Part shown: positions 39,112-48,967 of the stretch, piece after piece | Position numbering within the stretch: the first letter of the stretch is position 1 | How the letters are laid out: the number at the start of each line of letters is the position of its first letter | Assembly: GCA_947457615.1 (NCBI GenBank) | Contig: CANGWK010000001.1 | Location: forward strand, 1-64,000 | Direction of reading: 5' to 3' | DNA from: Flavobacteriaceae bacterium | GTDB lineage: Bacteria; Bacteroidota; Bacteroidia; Flavobacteriales; Flavobacteriaceae | DNA length: 64,000 bases | Made by a program: the position numbers and the translations under genes | The notes under the pieces: generated by a model | Told to the model about the DNA's origin: nothing | Database searches by the model: none | What the model saw: only the letters and a program-made list of their open reading frames with translations

Positions 39112-40221
39112 TTAAATTGATTGATAACCATTATTTTCTTCTAATTCTCGGCTTTGATATAATCCTAAACTTTCAATAACGGGTAAATCGTTAAATGAAA
39201 ATAGGCAGGCATCTTCGGTGTCTGATAAATTGTGGTGTTCGTGCCACGCCCATGATGGGACGCAAAAAATATCTCGCTCTTTCCATTCAAAACGTTTTCC
39301 GTTGATAATGGAATATCCTTTTCCTTTGGCACATTGGTACACAAAAGATCCAGTGTGTTTGTGAGCCTTACCTTTAAAACCTGCAGACAACAATTGCATT
39401 GCGGCACCCATTGTTTGCATCACATGACCACCTGTTAACGGATTTGAATATTGCATTAATATTCCGTCAAAATTATTGATTTCGTTGACTTTAGCAACTT
39501 CTAATAAGGTTGGATATACATTTTTCCATGAATATTTGAACAATGGAGAATAGGGTTTGTCCCAAGTTTTATCTGCCGGAATTAATCCTGCACCACCAAA
39601 GGTAATTGGCGAATGATTGACCGGAGAAACTAAAGTTTGTTTACCATCATAAACCGCATAATCATTGGCTTCCAAAGCATTTACTAGTGGAATATCTAAG
39701 CCATCTTGCCAAATGCAAGTTTCGCCACCCTCTTCAACGCCATGTTCGTGCCACGAGGAATTTGGTGTAATTACAAAATCGTTAACTTCCAACATAATTT
39801 TATTGCCATCTACAACAGTATATCCTTTGCTGCCTTCCATAATGAAACGTAACGCAGAAGCTCGATGGCGATGAGCCGAAGTACTTTCGCCTGGACGGGT
39901 AACTTGAATCCCGGTATATAACCAACCCACAGCTGCAGATACGTCTTTTCGTTTATCATTTACCAAATAAACCACACGACGACCTGCTTGTTCGGGTGTA
40001 ACCAATTCGGAAGATTTTAACACTAATGCTCTTAAATCATCATATTTCCATAGCATAGGAATGGAAGAACTTCGAGGTTCCCATGGTTCAATATCGTTTG
40101 CAACAGTCCACAAAGCACCGGCTCCAAGAACTTCTAATTCTTTGTAATAAGCTTCTAGTTCTGGGGAATCCTGAACTCTTGCGCGACCAATTATATCGTC
40201 TGAATGTTTCGTTTCTTTCAT
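39112..40221 (-). CDS. Gentisate 1,2-dioxygenase family (bicupin)
   Basis: GALWTVANDIEPWEPRSSSIPMLWKYDDLR, GESTSAHRHRASALRFIMEG, PSWAWHEHHN. Confidence 0.92.
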   Translation of the reverse strand: MKETKHSDDIIGRARVQDSPELEAYYKELEVLGAGALWTVANDIEPWEPRSSSIPMLWKYDDLRALVLKSSELVTPEQAGRRVVYLVNDKRKDVSAAVGWLYTGIQVTRPGESTSAHRHRASALRFIMEGSKGYTVVDGNKIMLEVNDFVITPNSSWHEHGVEEGGETCIWQDGLDIPLVNALEANDYAVYDGKQTLVSPVNHSPITFGGAGLIPADKTWDKPYSPLFKYSWKNVYPTLLEVAKVNEINNFDGILMQYSNPLTGGHVMQTMGAAMQLLSAGFKGKAHKHTGSFVYQCAKGKGYSIINGKRFEWKERDIFCVPSWAWHEHHNLSDTEDACLFSFNDLPVIESLGLYQSRELEENNGYQSI

Positions 40222-40283
40222 GTTTATCTTTTTAAACCATTAAGAAAAATTAAGTTAATTTTAATAAATCTTAATACTTAATA

Positions 40284-41264
40284 CTATCTCTTATTAAACT
40301 CCTCGTGATTATCAATAAATGTAATCTTTCTAGTTGGAGCGGTATTAACTCTTAAATCAAAAATATCAAATCTATTATAATGTCCTAAAATATCATGCAT
40401 TTGCTTTGGTTGGATACATTTTTCCAAATCAATATCGGCATAAACTATTCCTTCTATATCAATAAGTGGTTCCCCAATTACAGCACCGTTGGGTCCAATA
40501 AATCCCGAGAATGCAGAATTTTTTCTAGTTAATAATTCATCTACATTTGGAACGTCTTCTCTTAATGAATCTTTAATTTCTTGCGAAATTGTAGAACAAG
40601 AAACGATTGTAAATAATTTCCCTTCAAATGAATGCGCTGCCGCACGAATTTTAATGGCTTCAGCCATGTCATAATCGGGTGGGGCAACTGGCAGCGAGAT
40701 ATAATTAGCAATATGAATTAATTCGCCTTGAGATAACAGAGTAAATCGAGCCAATGTATTTGTATTTTCACCACAAGCTAAGGTTCCAATAGGACCAATT
40801 TCTGTATTGTAAACTTTTAATGAAGAACCGTCACCAGAAGACCAAGTTAATTTTTCTGCCCAAGTTGGAACTAATTTCCTGTGTTTGCCAATCAATTTTC
40901 CGTTGTTATCAATGATTAAATTAGTATTATAAATTTCTCCATAACTAGCACCTCGTTCATTAATTCCTATTACAATATGAATGTTATTTTCTTTTGCAGC
41001 TTGAAATAACGGTTGCATTGAAACATCAGTAACGGCAACCGAGTTCTTATACAATTCTTCATACCATTTGCTCCCTTGAACTGGAGTCATAATCCAATTC
41101 CAATAGGGATATCCAGCTATAAATACTTCTGGAAACGCTATTAATTGAGCGCCATTTGCACTTGCTTCTTTGATGAAAGTAATAGCTTTATCGATAGTTT
41201 TTTCAACATTTAAAAAAACCGGGGATGTTTGTACTGTAGCGGCTTTGAATTTTTTAAAGTCCAT
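40284..41264 (-). CDS. Nitrilase (carbon-nitrogen hydrolase family)
   Basis: Catalytic E-K-C contexts AFPEVFIAGYPYW, HRKLVPTWAEKLTW, LACGENTNTLARF. Confidence 0.9.
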   Translation of the reverse strand: MDFKKFKAATVQTSPVFLNVEKTIDKAITFIKEASANGAQLIAFPEVFIAGYPYWNWIMTPVQGSKWYEELYKNSVAVTDVSMQPLFQAAKENNIHIVIGINERGASYGEIYNTNLIIDNNGKLIGKHRKLVPTWAEKLTWSSGDGSSLKVYNTEIGPIGTLACGENTNTLARFTLLSQGELIHIANYISLPVAPPDYDMAEAIKIRAAAHSFEGKLFTIVSCSTISQEIKDSLREDVPNVDELLTRKNSAFSGFIGPNGAVIGEPLIDIEGIVYADIDLEKCIQPKQMHDILGHYNRFDIFDLRVNTAPTRKITFIDNHEEFNKR

Positions 41265-41266
41265 AT

Positions 41267-41692
41267 TTATTTAATTATGTAATTCATAATTCTATTTTTC
41301 ATCTTCTCGTTAAAAGGAGTTGCCTTAATATCTTTTCTGTCTTCATTTATGGTTACATTAACTAAAGTTACTTCACCCTCTAAACAAATTTTTCCTTGTT
41401 CGTCTTCAAAGGAAAATCCGCATACAATAGAAGCGTCACCTATATGGTTTACCCATAGTTTTTTGGTTAAAACCTCTCCCAAACGAGCTGCTTTTTTGAA
41501 TTGTATTTTTAAATCTACGGTAGGAATTCCGTTAGATTCGTGCATCTGTGAAAAAGGACGTTCTAGTGCTTCTTCAAACCAATCTTCTACAAGGCAATTT
41601 AGCATTTCTAGAAATCTTGGATAGAATACTATTCCGGCATAATCTACATGTTGGAAACGAATTTTTTCTTGTTTTATAAAAGGTTGATTCAT
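41267..41692 (-). CDS. Acyl-CoA thioesterase (4-hydroxybenzoyl-CoA thioesterase-like hotdog)
   Basis: EKIRFQHVDYAGIVFYPRFLEMLN. Confidence 0.87.
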   Translation of the reverse strand: MNQPFIKQEKIRFQHVDYAGIVFYPRFLEMLNCLVEDWFEEALERPFSQMHESNGIPTVDLKIQFKKAARLGEVLTKKLWVNHIGDASIVCGFSFEDEQGKICLEGEVTLVNVTINEDRKDIKATPFNEKMKNRIMNYIIK

Positions 41693-41778
41693 TTATTTAT
41701 AAATTAATGTTTTTGAAACAAAATTACGAATTCATCAAATTTATTGGTAATAAATTTGATGCATTCTTTATCCTACAT

Positions 41779-43371
41779 TTATTTTTTCAATTTATATCGT
41801 TGTATTTTACCTGTTTCTGTTTTGGGCAATTCTTCGGTAAAATAAATCATTCTAGGATATTTATATGGTGCTGCTACTTCTTTGAACCAATTCTGAATAC
41901 TATTTTTCATTTCATCGGTTGCTTTATGTTTATCATTTAAAACTATGTGCGCACAAACTAACATTCCACGTTCTTCATCTGGCAAACCAACAACAGCACA
42001 TTCTAAAATATCTTCGTGAGTCAAAAGTACACTTTCTACTTCAATTGCTGCAATATTATATCCTGAGGAAATAATCATATCATCACCACGAGCAACAAAC
42101 CAAAAATAGCCTTCTTCATCTTTTCGAAAAATATCACCCGTTATATTCCAACCGTTTTCAACATATTCTTTCTGTTTTTCTTCTCTGTTCAAATATTTGC
42201 AACCTGTAATTCCTCTAACAGCTAATCTGCCAGGTTCATTAGATGGAAGTTCGTTTCCGTCATGATCTATTATTTTTGCTTCATAACCAGTTATTGCCAA
42301 TCCTGTAGCACCTGGTTTCATGTTTTTGTCATTAGATGAAATAAAAATATGCAATATTTCAGTAGAGCCAATTCCGTCAATAATTTTCAATCCTGTTGCG
42401 TTGTACCAATCTTGCCAAACCTTTAATGGTAAGGGTTCTCCAGCCGAGACACATTTGCGTAAGCTAGAAATATCATATTCTTTTTCTTTGGCGGTGATTA
42501 TTCGCCATGCAGTTGGAGCTGTTAAACAAATAGTAATTTTATGATCTTGAATGGCTTTCAATAAATTATCTGGACTTGGTTTTTCTATTAAAAAAGTGGA
42601 AGCACCAAAATACATCGGAAACAAAACCAATCCACCTAAACCAAATGTAAACCCTAGTGGTGGACTGCCTGTGAAAACATCATTTTGTGTTGGCTGCAAG
42701 GAGTATTGTGGAAAACATTCGCAAATATTCAATATATCTTTATGGTAGTGCGATGTCATTTTAGGTAAACCTGTAGTTCCAGAGGTAAATCCAATCAAAG
42801 CCACACTATTAGATTTACTATTGTAATTGGTAAAGGTTTTTGATTTGGATTGCATTAATTCTTCCAATTGGGAATTGCCAAACAAACAGATTTTCTTTAA
42901 AAAGGTAGATTTTACCAAATGTACTTCTTCCTCTAAAGAAGCATCACAAAAGCAATGGGAAATTTCGGCACAATCAATAATCGTATTCAATTCTTTAGAA
43001 CGAAGAAGAGGCATAGTAGCTACAACAATTCCTCCCGCTTTTAAAATAGCATACCAACACGCTACCATCATAGGATTGTTGGCAGAACGAATTAAGACAC
43101 GATTACCTGATTTTAAATCCAAATCTTCAACAAGAACATGAGCAATTTGGTTCGCTTTTTCAAATAAATCTTGGTAGGTCCAAGTTTCTTCAAATGTGCG
43201 GATACAAATATTATCTCCGTGACCTTCTCTAATATGATTATCCAACAACTTATCTACACAATTCAGCATTTCTGGGTGTTGAAATTGTATTAAATCTGTA
43301 AAAGTATAGTCGGGTTGTAAATCCTGACTAGGGAGGTTATTATGGGCGAAATTGTCTTCAAAATGTATCAT
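41779..43371 (-). CDS. AMP-dependent aryl-CoA ligase (benzoate/2-aminobenzoate-CoA ligase-like)
   Basis: GFTSGTTGLPKMTSHYHKDI, GIGSTEILHIF, WNITGDIFRKDEEGYFWFVARGDDMIISSGYNIA, PKTETGKIQRYKL. Confidence 0.9.
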   Translation of the reverse strand: MIHFEDNFAHNNLPSQDLQPDYTFTDLIQFQHPEMLNCVDKLLDNHIREGHGDNICIRTFEETWTYQDLFEKANQIAHVLVEDLDLKSGNRVLIRSANNPMMVACWYAILKAGGIVVATMPLLRSKELNTIIDCAEISHCFCDASLEEEVHLVKSTFLKKICLFGNSQLEELMQSKSKTFTNYNSKSNSVALIGFTSGTTGLPKMTSHYHKDILNICECFPQYSLQPTQNDVFTGSPPLGFTFGLGGLVLFPMYFGASTFLIEKPSPDNLLKAIQDHKITICLTAPTAWRIITAKEKEYDISSLRKCVSAGEPLPLKVWQDWYNATGLKIIDGIGSTEILHIFISSNDKNMKPGATGLAITGYEAKIIDHDGNELPSNEPGRLAVRGITGCKYLNREEKQKEYVENGWNITGDIFRKDEEGYFWFVARGDDMIISSGYNIAAIEVESVLLTHEDILECAVVGLPDEERGMLVCAHIVLNDKHKATDEMKNSIQNWFKEVAAPYKYPRMIYFTEELPKTETGKIQRYKLKK

Positions 43372-43394
43372 AATTCGTAATTTAAAATTCGTAA

Positions 43395-45683
43395 TTATTT
43401 CTTATTGCTTTTTGGTTTTAATGCTTTTTTCATTCCTTCCATTTGCTTTTTTTCGCTAGCTTTTAATGGATATAAATGGGATATTCCTGCTTTGTATTGA
43501 TTTGGAATATCATTGGTTTCATATTGTTCGTAAGCTTGCGAATTACGTACAAAATTGGCATCTAATAATAAAGGTCTTCCTAGGGCAACTAAATCGGCTC
43601 TTCCGTTAAGAATAATGGTATTGATTTGATCTATATCTTGAATGTAACCTGCGGTTATGGTTGGAATGTGAACGGTATTTCGAACGGCATCTGCAAAAGG
43701 TGTTTGCCACATCCTACCAGTTTGTGGTTTTTGACCAGCAACAGTATTTCCTGTAGAAACATTTATAATATCGGCACCAGCCTTTTTAAATTCGGTTGCA
43801 ATGGTAATTACTTCATCTTCAGAAATTCCGTTTTCTGCCCAATCGGTTGCAGAAATTCGAACTGAAATTGGTTTTTCTTTCGGAAAAACTTTTCGCATTT
43901 CGTTAAAAACTCGAATTGGGAATTTCAAACGGTTTTCAATTCTTCCGCCAAATTCATCGGTTCTAATATTAGTAAGAGGTGATAGGAAGGAAGCCAATAA
44001 GAATCCATGGTGGGCTTGTAGTTCAATCATATCAAAACCTGCTTCATCTGAGTTTTTAGTGGCCTGAATGAATTGAGAAGTAATTAAATCCATATCGGAT
44101 AATGTCATTTCTTTTGGAACTGTAAACTTGTCATTAAATGAAATTGAAGAAGCCGAAAGTAATTCCCAGCTTTTCTCTAGTGGTTCGTTACCTTCCCAAG
44201 GTTTTTTAGTAGCACCTTTTCTACCAGAATGTCCTAGTTGAATTCCTATTTTTGTTTGCGTGTTTACATGAATAAAATCATTTATTCTTTTCCATGCAAC
44301 TATTTGATTTTCATTATATATACCTGCACAACCTAAAGTGATACGTGCTGTTTCGGAAATTGCAGTTAACTCAGTTAATATTAATCCTATTCCACCAATA
44401 GCTCGTGAAGAATAATGTTGAAAATGCCAATCGTTCACTACACCATTTTCTGCCGAATATTGTACCATAGGAGCCATTACAATTCGGTTTTGTAATTCTA
44501 AATCTCTTAATTTGAATTTTGAAAATGAAGGAGATTGATTTTTGTTATTGACATTGATATTGAATTCGTTTAATACTTTATCGGTAAAGGTTTTATCTCG
44601 TAATGATAGATTTTCAAGAGTTATTTTTTTAGAACGTGTCATACATCCAAAAGCAAATTGGCAAAAAGGATGTTGGTTGTTTCGATCCATATTTTCAAAC
44701 CAATCTAACGATACCAAAGCAGCGTACTGAATCATTTCTACCGTATTTCTTCGGGTTTTATCGTATTGCTGGAAGGCTGCTTGCACATCATTTGGATTCG
44801 CAATTACAGCATCCGATAAACCAATAGCGCAATCCATTGCTAATTTAGTTCCAGAGCCAATAGAATAGTGGGCTGTGGCTTTGGCATCGCCTAGTAAAAC
44901 GATATTATCATGAAACCAATTTTCATTAGTAACATGAGGAAACTGTCGCCAATAAGATTTATTGGAAATTAAAGAATGTCCATCTAGTTCTTCCTTGAAG
45001 ATTTCGGCGATTTTAGTAATAGTGTCAGTTTCGTTGGTAATTTCAAAACCGTGTTTTTGCCATGTTTCATCGCTACATTCAAATATCCAAGTACTTCGTC
45101 CTTCTTCATATTGATAGGAATGCGCAACAATGGTCCCGTATGGTGTGGTTCGGAAGAAGTAGGTGAAAGCATCCAAAGGCTTGGTAGATCCCAGCCATAC
45201 AAACCGGTTTTTCTTTACTACAATTTTAGTTCCGAATTCTTTTCCGAATTTAGTTCTAATACTACTCGCTATTCCATCAGAAGCCAAAATAATATCCGCA
45301 TCTTTATATTGTGATAAGTCGTCTACATTTTGTTCGAAATGCAAATTAACGCCTTCTTCCAGACAACGTTGTTGTAACAATTGGAGTAAAGTTTTTCGGG
45401 AACAACCACAAAATCCGTTTCCTGCAATACTTACTTGATCGCCATCACGAGCGATAATAATATCATCCCAATAGGCAAATTTACTTCGGATTAATTCATA
45501 CGATTGCATGTCTCGTTTCAGAAATTCGCCCAAAGTTTCATCTGAAAAGACAACTCCAAAACCAAAACTATCGTCTGGTTTATTACGTTCGTAAATGTCT
45601 ATTTGGCAATCTGGCATTGCTTTTTTGGTTAATATCGAAAAATATAATCCGCCAGGACCTCCACCTATAACTGCTATTTTCAT
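43395..45683 (-). CDS. Bifunctional salicylyl-CoA 5-hydroxylase / old-yellow-enzyme-type oxidoreductase fusion
   Basis: N-terminal GGGPGGLYFSILTKKAMP FAD monooxygenase with DNIVLLGDAKATAHYSIGSGTKLAMDCAIGL; C-terminal NRIVMAPMVQYSA, GIQLGHSGRKG, GGRIENRLKFPI (NADH:flavin oxidoreductase). Confidence 0.88.
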   Translation of the reverse strand: MKIAVIGGGPGGLYFSILTKKAMPDCQIDIYERNKPDDSFGFGVVFSDETLGEFLKRDMQSYELIRSKFAYWDDIIIARDGDQVSIAGNGFCGCSRKTLLQLLQQRCLEEGVNLHFEQNVDDLSQYKDADIILASDGIASSIRTKFGKEFGTKIVVKKNRFVWLGSTKPLDAFTYFFRTTPYGTIVAHSYQYEEGRSTWIFECSDETWQKHGFEITNETDTITKIAEIFKEELDGHSLISNKSYWRQFPHVTNENWFHDNIVLLGDAKATAHYSIGSGTKLAMDCAIGLSDAVIANPNDVQAAFQQYDKTRRNTVEMIQYAALVSLDWFENMDRNNQHPFCQFAFGCMTRSKKITLENLSLRDKTFTDKVLNEFNINVNNKNQSPSFSKFKLRDLELQNRIVMAPMVQYSAENGVVNDWHFQHYSSRAIGGIGLILTELTAISETARITLGCAGIYNENQIVAWKRINDFIHVNTQTKIGIQLGHSGRKGATKKPWEGNEPLEKSWELLSASSISFNDKFTVPKEMTLSDMDLITSQFIQATKNSDEAGFDMIELQAHHGFLLASFLSPLTNIRTDEFGGRIENRLKFPIRVFNEMRKVFPKEKPISVRISATDWAENGISEDEVITIATEFKKAGADIINVSTGNTVAGQKPQTGRMWQTPFADAVRNTVHIPTITAGYIQDIDQINTIILNGRADLVALGRPLLLDANFVRNSQAYEQYETNDIPNQYKAGISHLYPLKASEKKQMEGMKKALKPKSNKK

Positions 45684-45745
45684 ATTTTAATGGAACGCGG
45701 ATACAACTGATGTTTAGCAACGAGGATAACCGCTTATTTAATAAT

Positions 45746-46372
45746 TTAACTTCTTTTTATTGAAAAAACTTCACCTATTTTACTATAATTTGAACCAGAT
45801 AATCGTGCAACTGGTTTATAGGTTTCCATATTGATTTTATAATCTTCAAGCAAGATACTTTCATCAAAATGCATGCGAACAACTCGACCTATAACGATAC
45901 AAGAACCTCCTTGTTTATGGTCTTCAAGGAAATAATGATGTACCATTTCACATTCAAACTGAATAAGGCTTTCTTTAACTCTCATTGGCTTGACAATAGA
46001 AGATGAAATAGGGGTAACCCCAACCATTTGAAATTCATCTACCTCTGCAGGAACTGCTTGCGCCGTTCTATTCATTTGTTCAGTTAAATCCTCTGTAACC
46101 ATATTCACCACAAATTGATTTGTATCCAAAACATTGTTCAAAGTATCCTTATTGGAATTATTATCTCTTCGTGTAGAAAACATAACATGAGGGGGATCAT
46201 CGCCAACCATATTAAAATAGGAGAAAGGTGCAAGATTATTAATTCCGTCTTCACTTATGGTAGCTATCCATGCAATTGGTCTAGGGATAATGGATCCAGT
46301 TAATAATTTGTAAATTGCTTTAGAATCCAGGTTATCAGGATTAAATTCCATATATAAATTGTATTTGTACAA
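45746..46372 (-). CDS. Flavin reductase family protein
   Basis: LTGSIIPRPIAWIATISEDGINNLAPFSYFNMVGDDPPHVMFS; internal ATG at 46351 is an alternative start. Confidence 0.88.
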   Translation of the reverse strand: MYKYNLYMEFNPDNLDSKAIYKLLTGSIIPRPIAWIATISEDGINNLAPFSYFNMVGDDPPHVMFSTRRDNNSNKDTLNNVLDTNQFVVNMVTEDLTEQMNRTAQAVPAEVDEFQMVGVTPISSSIVKPMRVKESLIQFECEMVHHYFLEDHKQGGSCIVIGRVVRMHFDESILLEDYKINMETYKPVARLSGSNYSKIGEVFSIKRS

Positions 46373-46551
46373 ATTAAAGGTATTTTTTGGATTTTTTATA
46401 TTGATTTCTTAAGTTTTAACGAAACAAATTGAATATAAAATAAAAATTTTATTTCTAACGTAGGATTTGAATGGGGATGATTAATATCGAATCTTTAATA
46501 ACTTTATATTTTTTAGGCAGGTATATAGAAACAACTACTACAAGAATTTAT

Positions 46552-46559
46552 TATTTTTG
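46552..46559 (+). promoter_or_regulatory. Bacteroidota -7 box (TATTTTTG) upstream of MFS transporter gene
   Basis: TAnnTTTG match 84 bp before ATG 46643. Confidence 0.4.
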
Positions 46560-46642
46560 GCGCAACAACGACAAGCGCATTTTATGTATTTGTAAAAAAA
46601 GTTGCATTTGAATTGTTAATCAACCAACCATAATTATAAAAC

Positions 46643-48439
46643 ATGAGTGAAAAATCAACAAAAGGTATCTGGAAAGTAATTTCTGCTTCCTCTTTAGGTA
46701 CAATGATCGAATGGTATGATTTCTATATTTTCGGAAGTTTAGCAGTAGTGTTATCTACTAAGTTCTTTCCGTCAGACAATCCAACAGCAGCATTCTTATC
46801 AACACTTGCAACGTTTGCAGCAGGTTTTGTAGTACGTCCATTTGGAGCATTATTCTTCGGTAGATTAGGAGATTTAATTGGACGAAAATACACTTTTATG
46901 GTCACTTTAGTTTTAATGGGAGGAGCCACATTTATGATTGGTTGTATTCCGAGTTATGAAACTATCGGGTTTATGGCGCCTTTATTAGTATTGTTACTTC
47001 GTTTACTTCAAGGTTTGGCCTTAGGAGGTGAATATGGAGGGGCTGCAACTTATGTGGCAGAGCATGCTCCTAAAGGGCAAAGAGGGTATTGGACTTCTTG
47101 GATTCAAACTACTGCAACAGTAGGTTTATTCATTTCATTAATGGTAATCTTAATTACTAAAGGATTATTATCTAAAGAAGATTTTGATGCATGGGGATGG
47201 AGAGTTCCATTCTGGGTATCAATAATCATGGTATTTGTATCCTATTTGATTCGTAAAAATATGGATGAATCTCCAGTTTTTGCTAAAGCTAAAGCAGAAG
47301 GTAAAACTAGTACTAATCCCTTAAAAGAAAGTTTTGGTAATAAATTAAATTTGAAATTTGTCTTATTAGCTTTATTTGGAGCTACAATGGGACAAGGAGT
47401 TGTTTGGTATACTGGACAATTTTATGCGATGAGTTTCATGAAAACGGTTCAAAATATTGATTCTTCTCAAGTAGATGTTTTGTTAGGAATTGCATTATTA
47501 TTTGGCACGCCTTTCTTTGTGTTTTTCGGTTGGTTGAGTGATAAAATTGGTAGAAAAACTATCATGATGACAGGAATGTTATTGGCACTATTTTTATACC
47601 GTCCAATTTACCGACAGATGTACCATTTAACCGATTCAAAAGAAATGGCTAAAAAGAATATTACAATTGTAAAAGACAGTTGTAAAGCAATTGGATCGTA
47701 TGTAGCAACTATAAAAACAGAAAAAGATAAGAAAGATCCAACCATTAAAAACACTAAAATCTTTATCGATTTTAAAACGGATTCTATATACTCTAATGGA
47801 GCTATATTTCATTACACCAAAACCGATACTTTGTATTTAGCAAAAGAGCTAGTATTTGATGCAAAAGAATTAGGTAAAAATGAAACTTGGATAAAATACG
47901 ACTCTAAAGATAAATCTGGAGTTGTACATCATAACATCGTTAAAGTTAAAAATGATATTAAAGAAGGTGAAACTGCTGTAAAAGTAGATACTCTCGCTAC
48001 TTTAAAGCTGAAAACTTTTACAAGCGGTGAAGCTAAAGATAAATCCCATGTTGATGGACTAAGTATTAAGCCGAATGTAGCAGTTGTGAAAAACATTACA
48101 GAGGTGGTAAAATGGTCATTAATTTTCTTAATCTTCGTTCAAGTTGTATTTGTAACTATGGTTTACGGTCCTATAGCCGCATTCTTGGTTGAAATGTTTC
48201 CGGTGAAAATTAGATATACATCAATGTCGTTACCTTATCACGTGGGTAATGGTATTTTTGGTGGATTACTGCCTGCAATTTCTACTTATTTAGTTACAAC
48301 TGCTAAAGGTACAGGACCAAAACCATTAAATCCTGAGTTTTACTTAGAAGGCTTGTGGTATCCAATAATTATAGCAGCTATTTGTTTCGTTATTGGAATG
48401 ATTTACATTGATAAAAAAATAAATACTCTTCACGACTAA
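46643..48439 (+). CDS. MHS-type MFS transporter with large inserted hydrophilic loop
   Basis: SSLGTMIEWYDFYIFGSLAVVL, RPFGALFFGRLGDLIGRKYTFM, LLRLLQGLALGGEYGGAATYVAEHAPKGQRGYWTSW; about 140-aa non-TM insertion after LFLYRPIY. Confidence 0.92.
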   Translation: MSEKSTKGIWKVISASSLGTMIEWYDFYIFGSLAVVLSTKFFPSDNPTAAFLSTLATFAAGFVVRPFGALFFGRLGDLIGRKYTFMVTLVLMGGATFMIGCIPSYETIGFMAPLLVLLLRLLQGLALGGEYGGAATYVAEHAPKGQRGYWTSWIQTTATVGLFISLMVILITKGLLSKEDFDAWGWRVPFWVSIIMVFVSYLIRKNMDESPVFAKAKAEGKTSTNPLKESFGNKLNLKFVLLALFGATMGQGVVWYTGQFYAMSFMKTVQNIDSSQVDVLLGIALLFGTPFFVFFGWLSDKIGRKTIMMTGMLLALFLYRPIYRQMYHLTDSKEMAKKNITIVKDSCKAIGSYVATIKTEKDKKDPTIKNTKIFIDFKTDSIYSNGAIFHYTKTDTLYLAKELVFDAKELGKNETWIKYDSKDKSGVVHHNIVKVKNDIKEGETAVKVDTLATLKLKTFTSGEAKDKSHVDGLSIKPNVAVVKNITEVVKWSLIFLIFVQVVFVTMVYGPIAAFLVEMFPVKIRYTSMSLPYHVGNGIFGGLLPAISTYLVTTAKGTGPKPLNPEFYLEGLWYPIIIAAICFVIGMIYIDKKINTLHD

Positions 48440-48450
48440 AACATAAAATT

Positions 48451-48669
48451 ATGATTAACGCGTTAAAAAAATATTTAGGAATACTATGGATCGCATTAGC
48501 TGTAGCGTTGGCATACAAATGTATTGAAATTTTAGGACCCAAGTTAAGCACAGGAAAACAAGATGATTTAGTTTTCGGAATAATTATCTTCTTTGTTTTA
48601 ATGCCATTAGTAGTTATTGGATTATCCATTTTTGGATGGTATGCAATGACGAATGAATACGACGATTAA
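48451..48669 (+). CDS. Small two-TM membrane protein (DUF6814-like)
   Basis: MINALKKYLGILWIALAVALAYKCIEIL...FGIIIFFVLMPLVVIGLSIFGWYAMTNEYDD; 11 bp downstream of the transporter. Confidence 0.7.
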   Translation: MINALKKYLGILWIALAVALAYKCIEILGPKLSTGKQDDLVFGIIIFFVLMPLVVIGLSIFGWYAMTNEYDD

Positions 48670-48967
48670 TTATTAAATTTTTATCTAAGTTTAGTTTATT
48701 ACTTAAGTCATTTTCTATAAAAAAAATATGGAGATCAATAATTAAATTATTTAATCAAGAAGTGCTGTTGTTTTTATATTTACCGAAAAAAAATAGTGCC
48801 TTTTTTTTATTTCTGCTAATACAAAAAGGATTTTTTAGCATAAATTTAAAACTTATTAGTAGACTTTAATTTATAAAGAATATTCATTTTCAAAATAATA
48901 GAATGTCTATATTTACATCAATTTAACACCAACTATAGGTTACTGCTTTTATTAATATTCAAAGAAA

